Below are positions 1 through 11,029 of a stretch of DNA of 64,000 bases, piece after piece. Within the stretch, counting starts at the first letter, position 1, and the number at the start of each line of letters is the position of its first letter. The DNA is from Tridacna crocea (lineage: Eukaryota > Mollusca > Bivalvia > Cardiida > Cardiidae): assembly GCA_943736015.1 (NCBI GenBank), contig OX031064.1, positions 34,647,361 to 34,711,360 on the forward strand, written 5' to 3'. Below the pieces are notes generated by a model. That model saw nothing but the letters and a program-made list of their open reading frames with translations, made no database searches and was not told where the DNA came from. The position numbers and the translations under genes were made by a program.

Positions 1-690
1 TTGAAGGCAAATAGTATAGATCCTTATAAGACTACATAACCAGGCAAATTGGGAACAATAAGACCATGATGGTCCTATATCACTCACCTGAATATTAAGC
101 AGTACAGGTCTACAGTGAAGATAAATACCAAATATCAAAGTTCAAGGCCAAATAATTCTGACAGGGTATGTAACTGTGCAAAAAGCATTTTCTTCTTTTC
201 CCAAAATGCTTTCACAACCCTTTTTCTTCAAGGTCATAGAAAGTCAAGATTGTATGGTAATGGGATTGAAATAACTTTCAGAGGCAAGGCATTCATTTCC
301 TGGTCAAAATGGTGGTCAAATGACAGATTAAAAAACATCACTCGCTCATTGTTAAGACACAAAAGACATGTATGCCAATGACTTTAGAAGATAACCGTCA
401 ATGCGGATGGATGAGCCAACTGACTTTAATTGGTCCGTAATGAAATTATACATTTAGTCCCCTTTTTTGATAATATGTTGTTTCATGAAATAAAATCAAG
501 TAACTATTGTCTGTGTCTTAACAAGATGAACTTTAATTACATTTTGTCCTGTAATGAAAGAGATATTGGTCCACAGTAGAAATATACACCAAGCCCCCTT
601 TTTCCATGACATGACATTTAATGAAAAAATATAAAATATTGTTAGTGGCAAACTATCATAAGGAACACATGTACATAACTTCCATCTTGT
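1..690. other. No gene recognised
   Basis: AT-rich sequence with a loose direct repeat around GTCCGTAATGAAATTATACA (430-460 and 546-590). No splice-bounded open segment stands out. Confidence 0.5.
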
Positions 691-730
691 TTCAGTGCAG
701 AAGAATTTTAAAGATTTCCTTCTTTGTTCC

Positions 731-1215
731 CATGCTCAAACTTGTGACCACCAGGGCTGGGCCAGTTTGAACCCCTGGGGCATCATATGAACAAACTTGG
801 TAGAGGTCCTCTAGAAGATAGTACATACAAAATATCAAAGCTCTAGGACTTCCAGTTTCAGAGAAAAAAAAGTTTTCCGTCTTTGTTCCAATGTTTAAAA
901 TTTGTGACCCCTTGGGCGGGGCCAGTTTGAAGCCCGGGGGCATCATATGAGCAATCTTGGTAGAGGTCCAATAGCAGATATTGCATACCAAATATCAAAG
1001 CTCTACAACTTTGTTTCAGAGAATAGATTTTTCAAAGTTTTCTTTTATTATTCCCATGTTCAAACTTCTGACCCCCACGGTGGGGCCAGTTTTGACCCCC
1101 AGGGGTATTATATGAACAATCTTTGTAGAAGTCCACTAGGAGATACTACATACATGTACCAATTATCACAGCTCTATGCCTTCTAGTTTCAGAGAATATT
1201 TTCAAAGATTTTGCT
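731..1215. repeat. ~160-bp tandem repeats, three units
   Basis: Units start near 731, 892 and 1052, each with TTTGTTCCCATG..AAACTT, GGGCCAGTTTGAACCCC, GGGGCATCATATGAACAA, TTGGTAGAGGTCC and CAAAGCTCTA. Similarity is about 75-80 percent by eye. The pattern is familiar from bivalve genomes. Confidence 0.7.
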
Positions 1216-1224
1216 CTTTTTTTT

Positions 1225-1435
1225 TTTCTTTGGTTGCCATGGCAACCAGAGTTATGGGTGGAATAACTTTGGTAGAGATTCAAATAAGGGACATCCCTGC
1301 CAAGTTTCATCACGACTGGCCTAGTGGTTTAGAAGGAGAAGATGTTAAGAAATTGTGGACGATGCACGGCAGACATAGGGCGATCACAAAAGCTCACCTT
1401 GAGCACTTTGTGCTCAGTTGAGCTAAAAATGTGTT
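1225..1435 (+). repeat. 3' tail of the ~160-bp repeat block, bivalve-type
   Basis: After TTGCCATGGCAACCAGAGTT comes a tail ending in AAAGCTCACCTTGAGCACTT and the inverted TGCTCAGTTGAGCT. The GAGCACTTTGTGCTC dyad is the recognisable part. Confidence 0.5.
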
Positions 1436-2335
1436 GTTTTTTCCAATATTGGGTATTGTTTTCTTTATGATTTAAGACACAGAATAAAGTATTTGCATAT
1501 CATTTACTATCATAGTGCACGATAGTTTTGTTGCAAGCCTTCAAATAGAGGTTCTTTTCCCTCTTCAGTCAATGAAACTAAAACCCAATTCAAAAGTACC
1601 ATGCTTTACTTTCACTTTAATAGTTCAGTTTTCATGACCTGAAATAAATAAATAAATAATAAATAAATCTTTGTTAGATTTAATACTTGAAGTGTTTTGA
1701 TCCATGATTGCAGACGAGCGCTTACTTTCAGTTTCCTCTGACTCGTGACACTCGTCAACCTCATTCCGACTACAATCATAACGTGGCTTCATAAAGATAT
1801 AGTCTTTTAACCTTTTAGACCCCTATGGATTTAAATTTTCAGTAATATTTACTGTTGTAGTACATTTGCAAGTCAATTCACTCCAGCTCGTCTCCCGGAA
1901 AATACAAAGCACAGCTTCATTGTATTTTAGAATAAGTACCGAGTTCTCCGAAATCAATACGCTGGATCCCGGTTTATTTAAATGTTGGAATAACTATTCC
2001 GGGACCAGTGAACCTACAAAAAGACCGTATGTATTTGGAAAATTCACCTTCTTCGGTCTATAGTATCTATTGTAGAAAATATTAGACCTTTATCAAAAAA
2101 AGGAGGACGCAGACCGCCGATTAATATGGTCCTGAATTCTTGCTTCATACCCAAAACGTTTCGTACTTTTCCCGGTTTTTTCCCGACTTTTCATAGATAT
2201 AACAAAATTCAAGACTTTTTCAAGACCGGGAACGGGTTTTACGAAATTCCCGACTTTTTCCCGTTTTCCCGACTGCGTGGGAACCCTGTATACAGAAGGA
2301 CATCACTCTACATAAATTAATGCCACTCTATATCG
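1436..2335. other. No gene recognised
   Basis: Contains an AATAAAT microsatellite at 1645-1668 and a stretch rich in CCCGACTTTT and CCCGGTTTT at 2165-2275. No convincing exon. Confidence 0.5.
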
Positions 2336-2338
2336 CTT

Positions 2339-2598
2339 GCAAGACAAGAAAAAGGGCATTCGGACATTTGCGTAAAGTGTCATCTTGGATCAGCCTGCGC
2401 AGTCCGCGCAGGCTAATCCGAGATGACACTTGACGACTACATTAGATTTTGTGCCGTAGTAGACTTGGGCAAAACAGAAAATTTCATTGAAAAGCAAAGT
2501 GCGATCTCGGATTAGCCTGTGCGGACTGCGCCTGTGCGGACTGCGCAGGCTGATCCAAGATGGCACTTTACGCATGTGTCCGAATGCGTCTTTGTAGG
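2339..2598. mobile_element. Family E palindromic element
   Basis: Inverted ends AAAGGGCATTCGGACATTTG and its complement near 2590 flank two inner hairpins of the CAGCCTGCGCAGTCCGCGCA type. Family E elements in this window run about 250 bp and end in GGCCTGCAA-like sequence. The right inner arm carries a short duplication (GTGCGGACTGCGCCT). Confidence 0.72.
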
Positions 2599-2677
2599 CC
2601 ATATAGATTTTACCATGTTTTTGTTGCACTGTGTTTATAGAGCTGAATTCATGTACCATTTTAGAACTGAATATTCA

Positions 2678-2683
2678 TTTATT
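2678..2683 (-). terminator. Candidate poly(A) signal AATAAA for the minus-strand gene
   Basis: The plus strand reads TTTATT, so the minus strand has AATAAA about 27 bases beyond the stop codon of the terminal exon. The position fits the end of the SLF2-like transcript. Confidence 0.45.
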
Positions 2684-2709
2684 GCTACTTTCAAACAGGC
2701 CTGATATAT

Positions 2710-2805
2710 CTAAACGGCAATCCAAACCTTTGTTCTATTCATCTGAGCAACATTGTCCTTTAAGCGTAATTTCTTTACAAGATCTATCAGCACTTTCAGC
2801 TCCTC
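2710..2805 (-). CDS. Terminal exon of the SLF2-like gene
   Basis: The exon follows a TGCAG acceptor and reads 31 residues beginning EELKVLIDLVKKLR and ending VWIAV before TAG. It starts in phase 0, matching the exon at 3462. An alternative donor (AAG/GTTTGG) lies inside it, so an additional downstream exon cannot be excluded, but the nearby AATAAA favours this as the end. Confidence 0.65.
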   Translation of the reverse strand, partial: EELKVLIDLVKKLRLKDNVAQMNRTKVWIAV

Positions 2806-2998
2806 CTGCAAAAACAATACAGGCAGAATTTTCAAGTTTTAATTCTTTCAGACATATTGTTAACACTTGAGCCATTCTCTAACAAACAGGGGTTCAATTC
2901 ATCTCCATGACATACTATACAAAGCAAATTATCCCATTACCACACAATCCCTATTTTTTATTGTGGGAATAGGAGAAAATAGGGCAAAGAGAGATATG

Positions 2999-3061
2999 GA
3001 GAGCGAGAGAGTGAGAGTGAGAGAGGGAGGGAGGCAGGGAGGGAGGGAGAGAGAGAGAGAG
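2999..3061 (+). repeat. (GA)n / GGGA microsatellite
   Basis: Purine-only GAGA and GGGA tract of about 60 bases. Confidence 0.85.
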
Positions 3062-3461
3062 ATCTGTAAGATCAAGACCATTCTTAACTTGTAGTTCTCC
3101 AAATAAACCTAAAAGATATAATCAGTCTAGAGTCATGATCTGTTAAATTGTGATTTAAGATTGTTTTTGTCCAGAGTATATCAGCCAAGTGGTCAGAGTA
3201 GATCAAATATCAGACTGTATGTTTTGTGCAGTCTCATCTTGATCTATACTGGCTGCACAGAAAACACAATTTATGACAGGGGCTTTAAAAGTCAGTAACT
3301 TCCTTATTATACGTAATTCCAAAAAACTTCTTAATTTCAAAGTATCCCAAATTCCAATTGTCTAAACCACTTTTGTTATTTTCTAAAAGCAAGAATAAGA
3401 CTAGAAAGTAACATAGAATGGTTGATGAAACCCAGCTCTGATCCATTTTGTGATTTCCTAC

Positions 3462-3593
3462 CCGATCTGTTGAAGTAAGATTGTAGTTTGATGCCACACA
3501 GTTATCTAGGAGAGTAATAACACTGGACAGTTTATATAAATCTTCAAACAACAGGGTGCTCATTGCTGGAATAAACTGGTACAAGTCTTTTAT
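3462..3593 (-). CDS. Penultimate exon of the SLF2-like gene
   Basis: Forty-four codons lie between CTTCACAG and GTAGGA, phase 0 at both ends. The peptide (starts IKDLYQFIPAMSTLLFEDL) is a pair of leucine-rich helices, like the preceding exon, and fits an alpha-helical repeat fold. Confidence 0.72.
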
Positions 3594-3799
3594 CTGTGAA
3601 GAGATAGAAAGCTGAAATATTGGCAAAGGTAAAGATTTACTAGGGTGAATAATACTGAAAAACAATTCTTTCACTAATAACTTAAAAGTGTTAAACAGAT
3701 TTGTCACAATGAGATGAATATAATGAGTATCCACTACATAATTTATGTTTATTTCTTTACCAAATGACAAAATGTGAGCATGGTGCAAAATGGAAAGCA

Positions 3800-3988
3800 T
3801 TCGCAGAAGACAATGGCTACTTGAAACATAAAAATTTCCCTTTAAATGGAAGAAAACATTGTTGTAAAAGGGTAGAAAAAATTGTGGAAATGCAGAAAAT
3901 CCTGGTTACCAGCATTTTCTCCTGTTTCCACAATGTTTTTAAAATCCTTTCCCCTCAAAAGCGTTAAAAGTCAGGGTTTCTTGGTTAA
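3800..3988 (-). mobile_element. Decayed family A MITE
   Basis: The core CTGGTTACCAGCATTTTCTC and the right-hand GTTAAAAGTCAGGG remain; the left end is lost. Confidence 0.6.
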
Positions 3989-4564
3989 CAGTTCAAGGCA
4001 ACAGATACAGAAATATTTGTCTTTGAAGTTCATATAATCCCATCATCTGAAAGCAACTATCAATCATTATTAAATCTGCTTGTTTTTATGTTTCTTTTAT
4101 TTTGTATTTACATTCTTACTACTGCACCACACAGAAAAAGAGGAATGAACTAGAGCTGTCACCGAATGTGACTTAATACCCCCTCATCAGCGGTCGGACA
4201 CACAGGCTGATTCCAGTATACCCCCAAAAATATTCGTTTTGCGGGGGTATAATTATGTCCTAATGATGAGCATCAAGTCCTAAAAAGTGGTCGGCCATGC
4301 TGGGATTGCAGGTGAATCAAAATACAAAAAAAGCCACCAGATCAATTGGTTAACCCCTAAAACAATTTTGTCACAGAAACTGTTTCTTTTCAATTTATGT
4401 TTTCAATACTGTTGAAAAAAATCTGTCCTCCCAATCAAACTTTGGTAACTGTGTAATACTTATTAGTTTTTAGAAAAGCATAAAAACAGCTATAATAGCA
4501 CATATAAATGACGTATTTTAGGCTTCCCAATTGAAAGCATTTTACATTTCATGATAAGTAAAGG

Positions 4565-4730
4565 TCAAATTATGGATCTGGTCTAAGAAAACATGAAAAA
4601 TATCCTGGAAAAAGCGGAAAAAGCTGGTCATCAGCATTTTCTCCTTTCCCACCATATTTTCAAAAGCCATTTTCCTTATTTCCTCAATGCTGATTTTCTC
4701 AGTGCTGCATTATTTGGTTAAAGATTTGAT
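4565..4730. mobile_element. Strongly decayed family A MITE
   Basis: Palindrome reduced to AAGCTGGTCATCAGCATTTT with flanking CTCCTTTCCCACCATATTTT. Ends not preserved. Confidence 0.45.
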
Positions 4731-4740
4731 GAAGTACAGC

Positions 4741-4969
4741 TTAACCCTTTACTCCATAGATACTCATTTCTATGCATTGCTTGCAGGAACCTTTGGAAAA
4801 CATTGTGGCAAAAGGTGAAATTGCTCATGACGAGCAATTTCACCTTTTGCCACAATGTTTTCTACACTATCAAAAGGTATCATATACACATAAGAAACGG
4901 CTTCATCCTTGCTGTTATTTAGGGTCAGTTACAGATACCATACAAATGCCTTATGGGGTAAAGGGTTAA
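4741..4969 (+). mobile_element. Family B TTAA MITE (reference copy)
   Basis: Defines family B: TTAACCCTTTACTCCATAGA at the left, TTATGGGGTAAAGGGTTAA at the right, and a central palindrome from GGAAAACATTGTGGCAAAAG through GCTCATGACGAGC to its complement. The right inner part includes AAAGGTATCATATACACATA. TTAA flanks and CCC/GGG termini suggest mobilisation by a piggyBac-type transposase, which is not encoded here. Confidence 0.88.
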
Positions 4970-4997
4970 ACAACAAAAACACTTAGTCATTTCAAAC

Positions 4998-5180
4998 CTT
5001 TAAATCATGTAATTCAGAATCAGAAACTTCCACATCCTTCAGTAAAGACAAAAGCATTAGATAAGACAAACGACGCCGTTCATACATCCCTCTATGACCT
5101 TCAGGAAGCAGTTTACATATGTGTGTCATGTCATGATGGTGTGACGATATGTTAAGGAGGATGCGACACAATGGTATTCT
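4998..5180 (-). CDS. Exon of the SLF2-like gene with the HHH..LLP block
   Basis: Sixty-one codons between TTTTTTCAG and GTTTGA, phase 0 both ends. The peptide contains RIPLCRILLNISSHHHDM, then CKLLPEGHRGMYERRRLSY and a Leu-rich helix. The His triplet followed by LLP and an Arg-rich helix is the part that most recalls SLF2. The donor GTTTGA is weak by consensus. Confidence 0.75.
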
Positions 5181-5287
5181 CTGAAAAAATAACAGAACAG
5201 GATGCTCATCTGAGAACAGGGTCTGTACAATTCACCAATCATGCTAAATGGCATTGCTATTCTTGAGAAGTCTCTGTGAGCATGGTA

Positions 5288-5507
5288 TTAACCCTTTACC
5301 ACACAATCCAGACTTTTAATGACCCTGAGGAAGGAGACTTCAAAAATCATTGTGGGACAAGGAGAAAATGCTGGTATTCTCCTTTTCCCACAATGTTTTC
5401 TACTCTGCCAAAGTCAAGTTTTTCTTTTTGAGTCAATTCAATTTTGCCATCTACAAATGCTTTCAATTTGGACAAGGCTAAAATTTTGTTGTGTGGTAAA
5501 GAGCTAA
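5288..5507 (+). mobile_element. Family A TTAA MITE (reference copy)
   Basis: Family A: TTAACCCTTTACCACACAAT on the left, TTGTGTGGTAAAGAG-YTAA on the right; left arm AATGACCCTGAG, right arm CTTTCAATTTGGAC and CTAAAATTTTGT; about 225-232 bp. The palindrome is GAAAACATTGTGGGAAAAGG to GCTGGTAACCAGC and back; in this copy it is shortened at the centre (CTGGTATTCTCC). Confidence 0.88.
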
Positions 5508-5660
5508 GGCAGTCTTCAATATCATTTAAGTTACATTGAAGTGAGCAGTGCATCTATCTATGCTTTCCCAGGATTTCTTTCACAAGTATTTTGAAAGCCA
5601 TTGCCAGCCTTTCCAGTGTCTAAAAACAATGATCTGGGCCGAGAAAGGAATGAATCCTGC

Positions 5661-5885
5661 TTAACTCTTTACCAGACGACAAACTTATAGGTTGGTCCAA
5701 CTTAAAAGCATTTGCAGACGATAAAATAAATGTGATTGATAAGTTTGATTTGGGAAGGGTAAAAAAACATTGCGGGAAAAGGAGAAAATGCTGGTTACCA
5801 GCATTTTCTCATTTTCACCACAATGTTTTCAAAAGGCCTCTACTACATGGTCGTTAAAAGTCGTCATTGTGTGGTAAAGGGTTAA
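5661..5885 (-). mobile_element. Family A MITE, inverted
   Basis: Intact TTAA at both ends; core GCTGGTTACCAGC. Lies 110 bases from the next copy in the same intron. Confidence 0.88.
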
Positions 5886-6013
5886 TGGCTATTATCAAAT
5901 CCTTGGAGAGAAATTTGCCAAAATTCATATCTGACCCGGCCACCCCCTAGACTGAGGCCCTGTACCCTATCGTATGAGCTACTGGTCTAAAAGTAACATG
6001 GTTTCTGATTGGC

Positions 6014-6241
6014 TTAACCCTTTCCCAAACAAGCCCTGGTTTTTACGTGTATGCAGTAAAAGTCTTCTGAAAACACTATGGGAAAAGGAGAAATTACTCG
6101 TAACGAGCAATTTCTTCTTTTCCAACAGTGTTTTCTACCTTTTTTGAGAACTTTGTGCCACTTTCTCCAAATCTAAAATTGTCGTCTGCAAACTCTTTCG
6201 GTTTGGAAGAGTCCAAAATTTGTCGTTTGGGAAAAGGTTAA
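6014..6241 (+). mobile_element. Family C TTAA MITE (reference copy)
   Basis: Family C: TTAACCCTTTCCCAAACAAG left, GTCGTTTGGGAAAAGGTTAA right, core TACTCGTAACGAGCA, inner right part TTGAGAACTTTGTGCCA and CAAACTCTTTCGGTTTGGAA. Confidence 0.87.
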
Positions 6242-6494
6242 ATGATGTGCTTGTTCAAGTGATTGTTTTCTCTCCTTTTCTCAGGATACCAGTATATTTG
6301 GAACCATCCCTCATATGCATGCAAATATTCAACCTTGCACAAATTTTGAGTTATTTCTGTTCATAAGACTAAGGCTTCATTTTAAAAATGAATCTAGATC
6401 TATGTAATACAAAAGACCCACAATAGTTATAAATCACAAAATGACCCATATTGTACAAAATATCAAAATTAGCAACTACAGAGCAACTCTTTAC

Positions 6495-6573
6495 CTCCTG
6501 TTCCCAGTCTGTTTCTGAATAACTCTGCATTATCATGTCAATAGAATTATGCAAACTACTTAGTCCAAACAAA
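6495..6573 (-). CDS. Exon of the SLF2-like gene
   Basis: The exon between ATTTCAG and GTAAAG supplies one base to the preceding codon and then 26 codons (starts LFGLSSLHNSIDMIMQS). It links the exons at 7300 and 4998 without a frame break. Confidence 0.72.
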
Positions 6574-6802
6574 CTGAAATTAAAGAAAATACAGAAAACA
6601 ACAGACAATGTAAAGGAATGCATTGTGTAAAAGGAAATATAATTATTCTATTTATTTTCTGACTGGCAGAATTTATACTAAATTCTAAGCTCTCACCAAA
6701 CAAGTCATTGTTAAAGAACAGTAAGAATTTCAATGGTAAAATATAATTTTTGACTATTAACAACCTCAGCAAGATCTACTTTCTCTATATATCTACCATT
6801 AC

Positions 6803-7033
6803 TTAACTCATTAACAAACAAAAAAAAAAAATTGGCTTATCCAACTCGAAAGCATTTGCAGACAACAAAGTAAAAGTGATTAGAAATTTGACATTTGTTT
6901 TGTTAAGGGTAGAAAACATTGTGGGGAAAGGAGAAAATGCTGGTTACCAGCATTTTCTCCTTTTCCCACAATGTTTTCTAAAGGCTTCTTTCTAAAGGTC
7001 GTCAATAGTAGGGATTGTGTGGTAATGGGTTAA
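6803..7033 (-). mobile_element. Family A MITE, inverted
   Basis: An A-run interrupts the left end; palindrome perfect over about 30 bases each side of GCTGGTTACCAGC. Confidence 0.85.
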
Positions 7034-7299
7034 TCATAAAGTTCGGCTCCAGCCAAGTGTCCTAAACAAAGCTGATAGAACTCTGAAGCACATGTACTGG
7101 CAGATTCCAACTTTTTTTGTAATGAAACAGTGACCTTAAACTTACAACATAGCAAGTTCAAAATTTCATTATTTGGTAACGAATTAAATTTTTCAGAATG
7201 TAAGCCTATGTAAGAAAGAGCATCATATACATGTACATTCATACAATTTAAATCTGAAATGCTAAGCCTTTGATTATTAATGTTTATTAGAATACTTAC

Positions 7300-7377
7300 T
7301 CTTTGAACAGTGGATCTAAAGCTATCTTGCAAGTTACTGTCACATATAAAGTTAATTCCTTTGGATTGTGTACACAA
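7300..7377 (-). CDS. Exon of the SLF2-like gene
   Basis: Bounded by TTTCAG and GTAAGT, 78 bases with phase 2 entry and phase 2 exit. The in-phase reading is CVHNPKELTLYVTVTCKIA and on to DPLFK; the other open frame seen here breaks the phase chain. Confidence 0.7.
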
Positions 7378-8162
7378 CTGAAACAAAGAAAATGACTTAT
7401 TTCATGCTTTCCAGTAGGATATCGAGAAACAGCAGTGAAACTATTTTTCGATCTTACACTGGTACCACCAGTGAAAATACCCATTTTCATGTTCTTATTG
7501 CCCAGATTAATTGGGAGTGCCTCACAACCGAATAGAAATATGACGTCATTTACCTTACATTTCTCGCACTAGATGTAATATTGTAATGCATTGCTATGCT
7601 GGAGGGGTACGCCACAGGGAATAATGGAAAAGAACTGTACTGGATTTTGACAAGGTTCCTCCCAGAAAGGGTTAAAAGCACAAAATAAAAGTAATTTTTT
7701 TTTGGGGGGGGGGGTGTATGTGAAAGATCAAAGTTTATTTCATCTCGTGAACACCATTGGTAATATTTTCACAAGTGGCTGTGGTGTGACAAAAGACATT
7801 TTTTTTTCCTTTGGTAAAGAGTTATATTAACTTAAGCAGTACAAGCTGACAGAAGGATATATAAGTTCAATAGTTCAATAGTTTTATTCTTTGACTTTAA
7901 CCATGAGGTTCCTCATCAATTTCATGTACAAATACATGTAGAACAAATAGACGTAAATAAACAAACAAAGGGTAATAATGGACAAACAATACATGGACAT
8001 TATAGCTATCACAAATAATACATTAGAAAATAATGAAATAATGAAATGAAATAAATAAAATAAAATAACATAAGGAACTCTTGTATGCAAAAACATCTGC
8101 AACTCCGCTTTTCATCTTTGTATTTCCCCATTCAGTTAATTTCAAAAATATTAACGACCCAC

Positions 8163-8294
8163 CTGTTTTTCATATGTGATATGGCAATAATTTGTAAAAC
8201 TAGCTTTATCTTGTCTCTGAGACTCTCGTCACTAACTGCTGTGTGCTTCTGTTTAGTTGAGGTCTTGATTCTTGCCTGGTTTAATAGTTTATTT
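8163..8294 (-). CDS. Exon of the SLF2-like gene
   Basis: Bounded by CATTGTAG and GTGGGT. It reads NKLLNQARIKTSTKQKH, then a helix DKIKLVLQIIAISHMKN, entering and leaving in phase 2. Lys-rich linker followed by the start of the helical repeats. Confidence 0.72.
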
Positions 8295-8416
8295 CTACAA
8301 TGCAGAGAAATGAGCAGTTAGTCTTCCATGAAAATAGGCTTTTCTGTTTTGAAGTTTGATATTTTTCTGAATCATGTTACAGGAACTTACTTTTCAGTCA
8401 AGTTTTAGACAATTCT

Positions 8417-8645
8417 TTAACCCATTACCACACAATCCCTTCTTTTGATGCCCCTGAGAAAGAAGCTTTTTGAAAACATTGTGGGAAAAAGAGAAAATGC
8501 TGGTAACCAGCATTTTCTCCTTTTCCCACAATGTTTTCTACCCTTCACAAAACAAATTTCAAATTTTCAGTCACTTTTATTTTGTCGTCTGCAAGTGCTT
8601 TCAATTTGGACCAGTCTAAAGTTTTGTCGTGTGGTAAAGAGTTAA
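8417..8645 (+). mobile_element. Family A MITE
   Basis: Complete, TTAA both ends. Carries GATGCCCCTGAGAAAGAAGC on the left arm. Confidence 0.9.
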
Positions 8646-8883
8646 TAGAGGTATCTATCAAGCAAACAAACATATCAGCTATACTCTGGCTGAAGGGGTT
8701 TTAGTGCATCTCTGTGAATCATTAAAAAAGAGTATCCTAAGAACACCAGTAGAAACTCTTAGATTTTTTATGCCCCAAGAGTGGAAAACATTTGAAAACA
8801 CTGTAGGAAAAGGAGCAGCAGTTTAGTTAATTAACTATTCCAGACTTTTTAGACTGAAACCCAAGTCAGAAACAAATACATGT

Positions 8884-9020
8884 ACAGCACAAATTGTGAT
8901 TTTTACCCAAAAAGGTCTAAGACATTGTTGCCAAAAAGAAAATTTCGGTTATCAGAATTTTTCTTTTGTAAAACAATGTCCCAAAAGGCCTCTTCCTGGG
9001 TTGTAAAAATATTCATTTTT
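8884..9020. mobile_element. Decayed MITE remnant
   Basis: Weak palindrome around TTTCGGTTATCAGAATTTTT with ACATTGTTGCC / AACAATGTCCC arms. Confidence 0.4.
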
Positions 9021-9107
9021 TGGGTAAAAGTTAAGTACATGTATATACATTTCTGTGAGGGAGGAGATCCCTCTACACTAACATTATTTTCAATTAAGGT
9101 TACCCAC

Positions 9108-9171
9108 CTGACAATATCTGAATCAAACTCTTTTTCAAGTTCTCCTGGAATTAATGAATCTAATGAAGCAC
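9108..9171 (-). CDS. Short exon of the SLF2-like gene
   Basis: Sixty-four bases between GAACAG and GTGGGT read ASLDSLIPGELEKEFDSDIV, phase 1 in and phase 2 out, consistent with both neighbours. Confidence 0.7.
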
Positions 9172-9371
9172 CTGTTCAAAGAAATAAAGAGAGTTAAGCA
9201 TTTATTGAATTCTACCAAAAAAAGTATCTTTACATGAAATGGGAATATACTTCCAATGACTCAAAATTCCTAACCGAACTGGAAAAATGTAACTACTCTA
9301 ATGATGTAAAATTCAAGTCATTCCCCTAGTTAGAGGTAAAAAACAATGGTTCACGCTCTGTGAAAATGTGG

Positions 9372-9601
9372 TTAACTCATTCCTAAACAACAAAATTTTC
9401 GGTTTGTCCAAATTGAAAGCATTTGCAGACGACAAAAGAAAAGTGACTGAAAATTCTGAAGTTTATTTTCTGAAGGGTAGAGAACATTGTGGAAAAAGGA
9501 GAAAATGCTGGTTACCAGCATTTTCTTCTTTTCCCACAATGTTTTCTAAAGGCTTCTTTCTCAGGGACGTCAAAAGTAGGGATTGTGTGGTAATGGATTA
9601 A
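9372..9601 (-). mobile_element. Family A MITE, inverted
   Basis: Complete, TTAA both ends; CAGGGACGTCAAAAGTAGGG on the right. Confidence 0.88.
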
Positions 9602-9716
9602 TTCATCAGCAAAATGTACTGACCCTTGTCTGCCTGAATAGGCTGAAATTAATGTTTTTAAATTTTATACTATCTGTTAATTTTCTACATTTAATAGGAC
9701 AAATCTATCTAATGTT

Positions 9717-9941
9717 TTAACCCTTTACCAAACAATCCCTGGTTTTTACGGCCCTGAAAAAAGAAGCCTTTTGAAAACATTGTGGGAAAAGGCGAAAATG
9801 CTGATTACCTTTCTCCTTTTCCCACAATTTTTTCTACCCTACTGGAAACAAATCTATATTTTTAACTTTCGTTTATTTTGTCATCTGCAAGTGCTTTCAA
9901 TTTAGACGAGTCTAAAATTTTGTTGTTTGGGAAAGGGTTAA
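9717..9941 (+). mobile_element. Family A MITE
   Basis: TTAA both ends, but the palindrome centre has lost about eight bases (GCTGATTACCTTTCTCC). Confidence 0.87.
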
Positions 9942-10168
9942 ACACAATCCTTTGAAAATATTGTAGAAAAAAAAAGAGAAAAATGCTGGTAAACAACAAG
10001 AATGGATTCCACTTTCAAACATAAACATATATTTTAAGTCTGAAGTAAATGTATTCAACAATGACAGAGGTATAAGAACATGTATAAGTTTTTGCACAAA
10101 TAGCATACAACAAGGCAATGCAATACCCTGTTGTTGTCTTCAAAAAAAGCAAAACCAAAAAATCTTAC

Positions 10169-10306
10169 CAAAATTACATAAAACTGTGATGAAGTCGTAA
10201 ACAGAAGGACACCAGATCTCTCCTCCTCTAATTCTTTGTTGATGGATGACGTTTAACAGTGTCTTGTTGCAGCCTTGTCTCATCAAGAAGTTATCATCGA
10301 CTGACA
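10169..10306 (-). CDS. Exon of the SLF2-like gene
   Basis: Between a TTTCAG acceptor and GTAAGA donor, 138 bases, phase 1 in and out. The peptide begins SVDDNFLMRQGCNKTLLNV and contains GGEIWCPSVYDFITVLCNFG. In the SLF2 reading this is the end of the conserved N-terminal half of the CANIN-like region. Confidence 0.75.
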
Positions 10307-10468
10307 CTGAAATAAAACAGTTTTATATCTTTCAGCATGAATGCTTCTTTTCCATACCCAAACAGTTGAATTCACAAAAGTGTAATAAAGGCTAAAGGTC
10401 AGTTTCTCACAATGAAGCTTAAGTGCTGGAAATCAACATTACCTTCTCCTGCAACTTTATGTCCAGTT

Positions 10469-10686
10469 TTAACTCTTCCCCACTTTGAACGACCCTGAGA
10501 TAGAAACCTTTGGAAAACATTGTGGGAAAAGGAGAAAATGCTGGTAACCAGCATTTTCTCCTTTTCCCACAATGTTTTCTACGCTGCTGGAAACAAATTT
10601 CAATTTTTGAGTTACATATAATTTGTCGTCTGCAAGTGCTTCCAATTTGGACCAGTCTACAATTTTGTTGTTTGGTAAAGAGTTAA
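10469..10686 (+). mobile_element. Family A MITE
   Basis: TTAA both ends; the left end is shortened (TTAACTCTTCCCCACTTTGA). Otherwise a perfect palindrome. Confidence 0.87.
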
Positions 10687-10869
10687 ATCTAGAATAAAGG
10701 CTCTTATAAGATCTGAAAATGGGCTATACTTGGCTAAGAATTAGGTTACTGAGAGAATTTATGTAAAAAGTTTATGTACAACCTAGAGACCAGATTTTCA
10801 CTCCAATGATTATGAAAGCTTGGTAGAATGTTTGTCAAAATACCTCAAAAAAGATTGAAAACGGGTTCA

Positions 10870-10930
10870 TGTTTAATTAAAAAGACTCATGTGAGCTACT
10901 TCAGGGCCATCATGGCCCTCTTGTTCTGTT
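10870..10930 (+). repeat. Bivalve-type dispersed repeat tail
   Basis: GTGAGCTACTTCAGGGCCAT continues as CATGGCCCTCTTGTT. The same AGGGCCAT..ATGGCCCT dyad closes the tandem block near 44.0 kb. Confidence 0.5.
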
Positions 10931-11029
10931 AAACTAGGATCTGGATTTTAGGGGACAGCCATACAGGCAGACCAACAGTAGGACAGTTGAAAAAAAATTA
11001 AAAAACATAAGGAATCTTGTTATCCCTTT

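Noticed and set aside
2867-3094. Arg/Glu-rich ORF
   Set aside because: Translation of a (GA)n/(GGGA)n microsatellite.
3285-3800. 171-codon minus-strand ORF as one exon
   Set aside because: Only the middle (3462-3593) has splice sites and phase agreement; the rest is intron.
7030-7290. Extra exon reading LQKKLESASTCASEF on the minus strand
   Set aside because: Its frame conflicts with the in-phase exon at 7300 and it runs straight into the MITE end.
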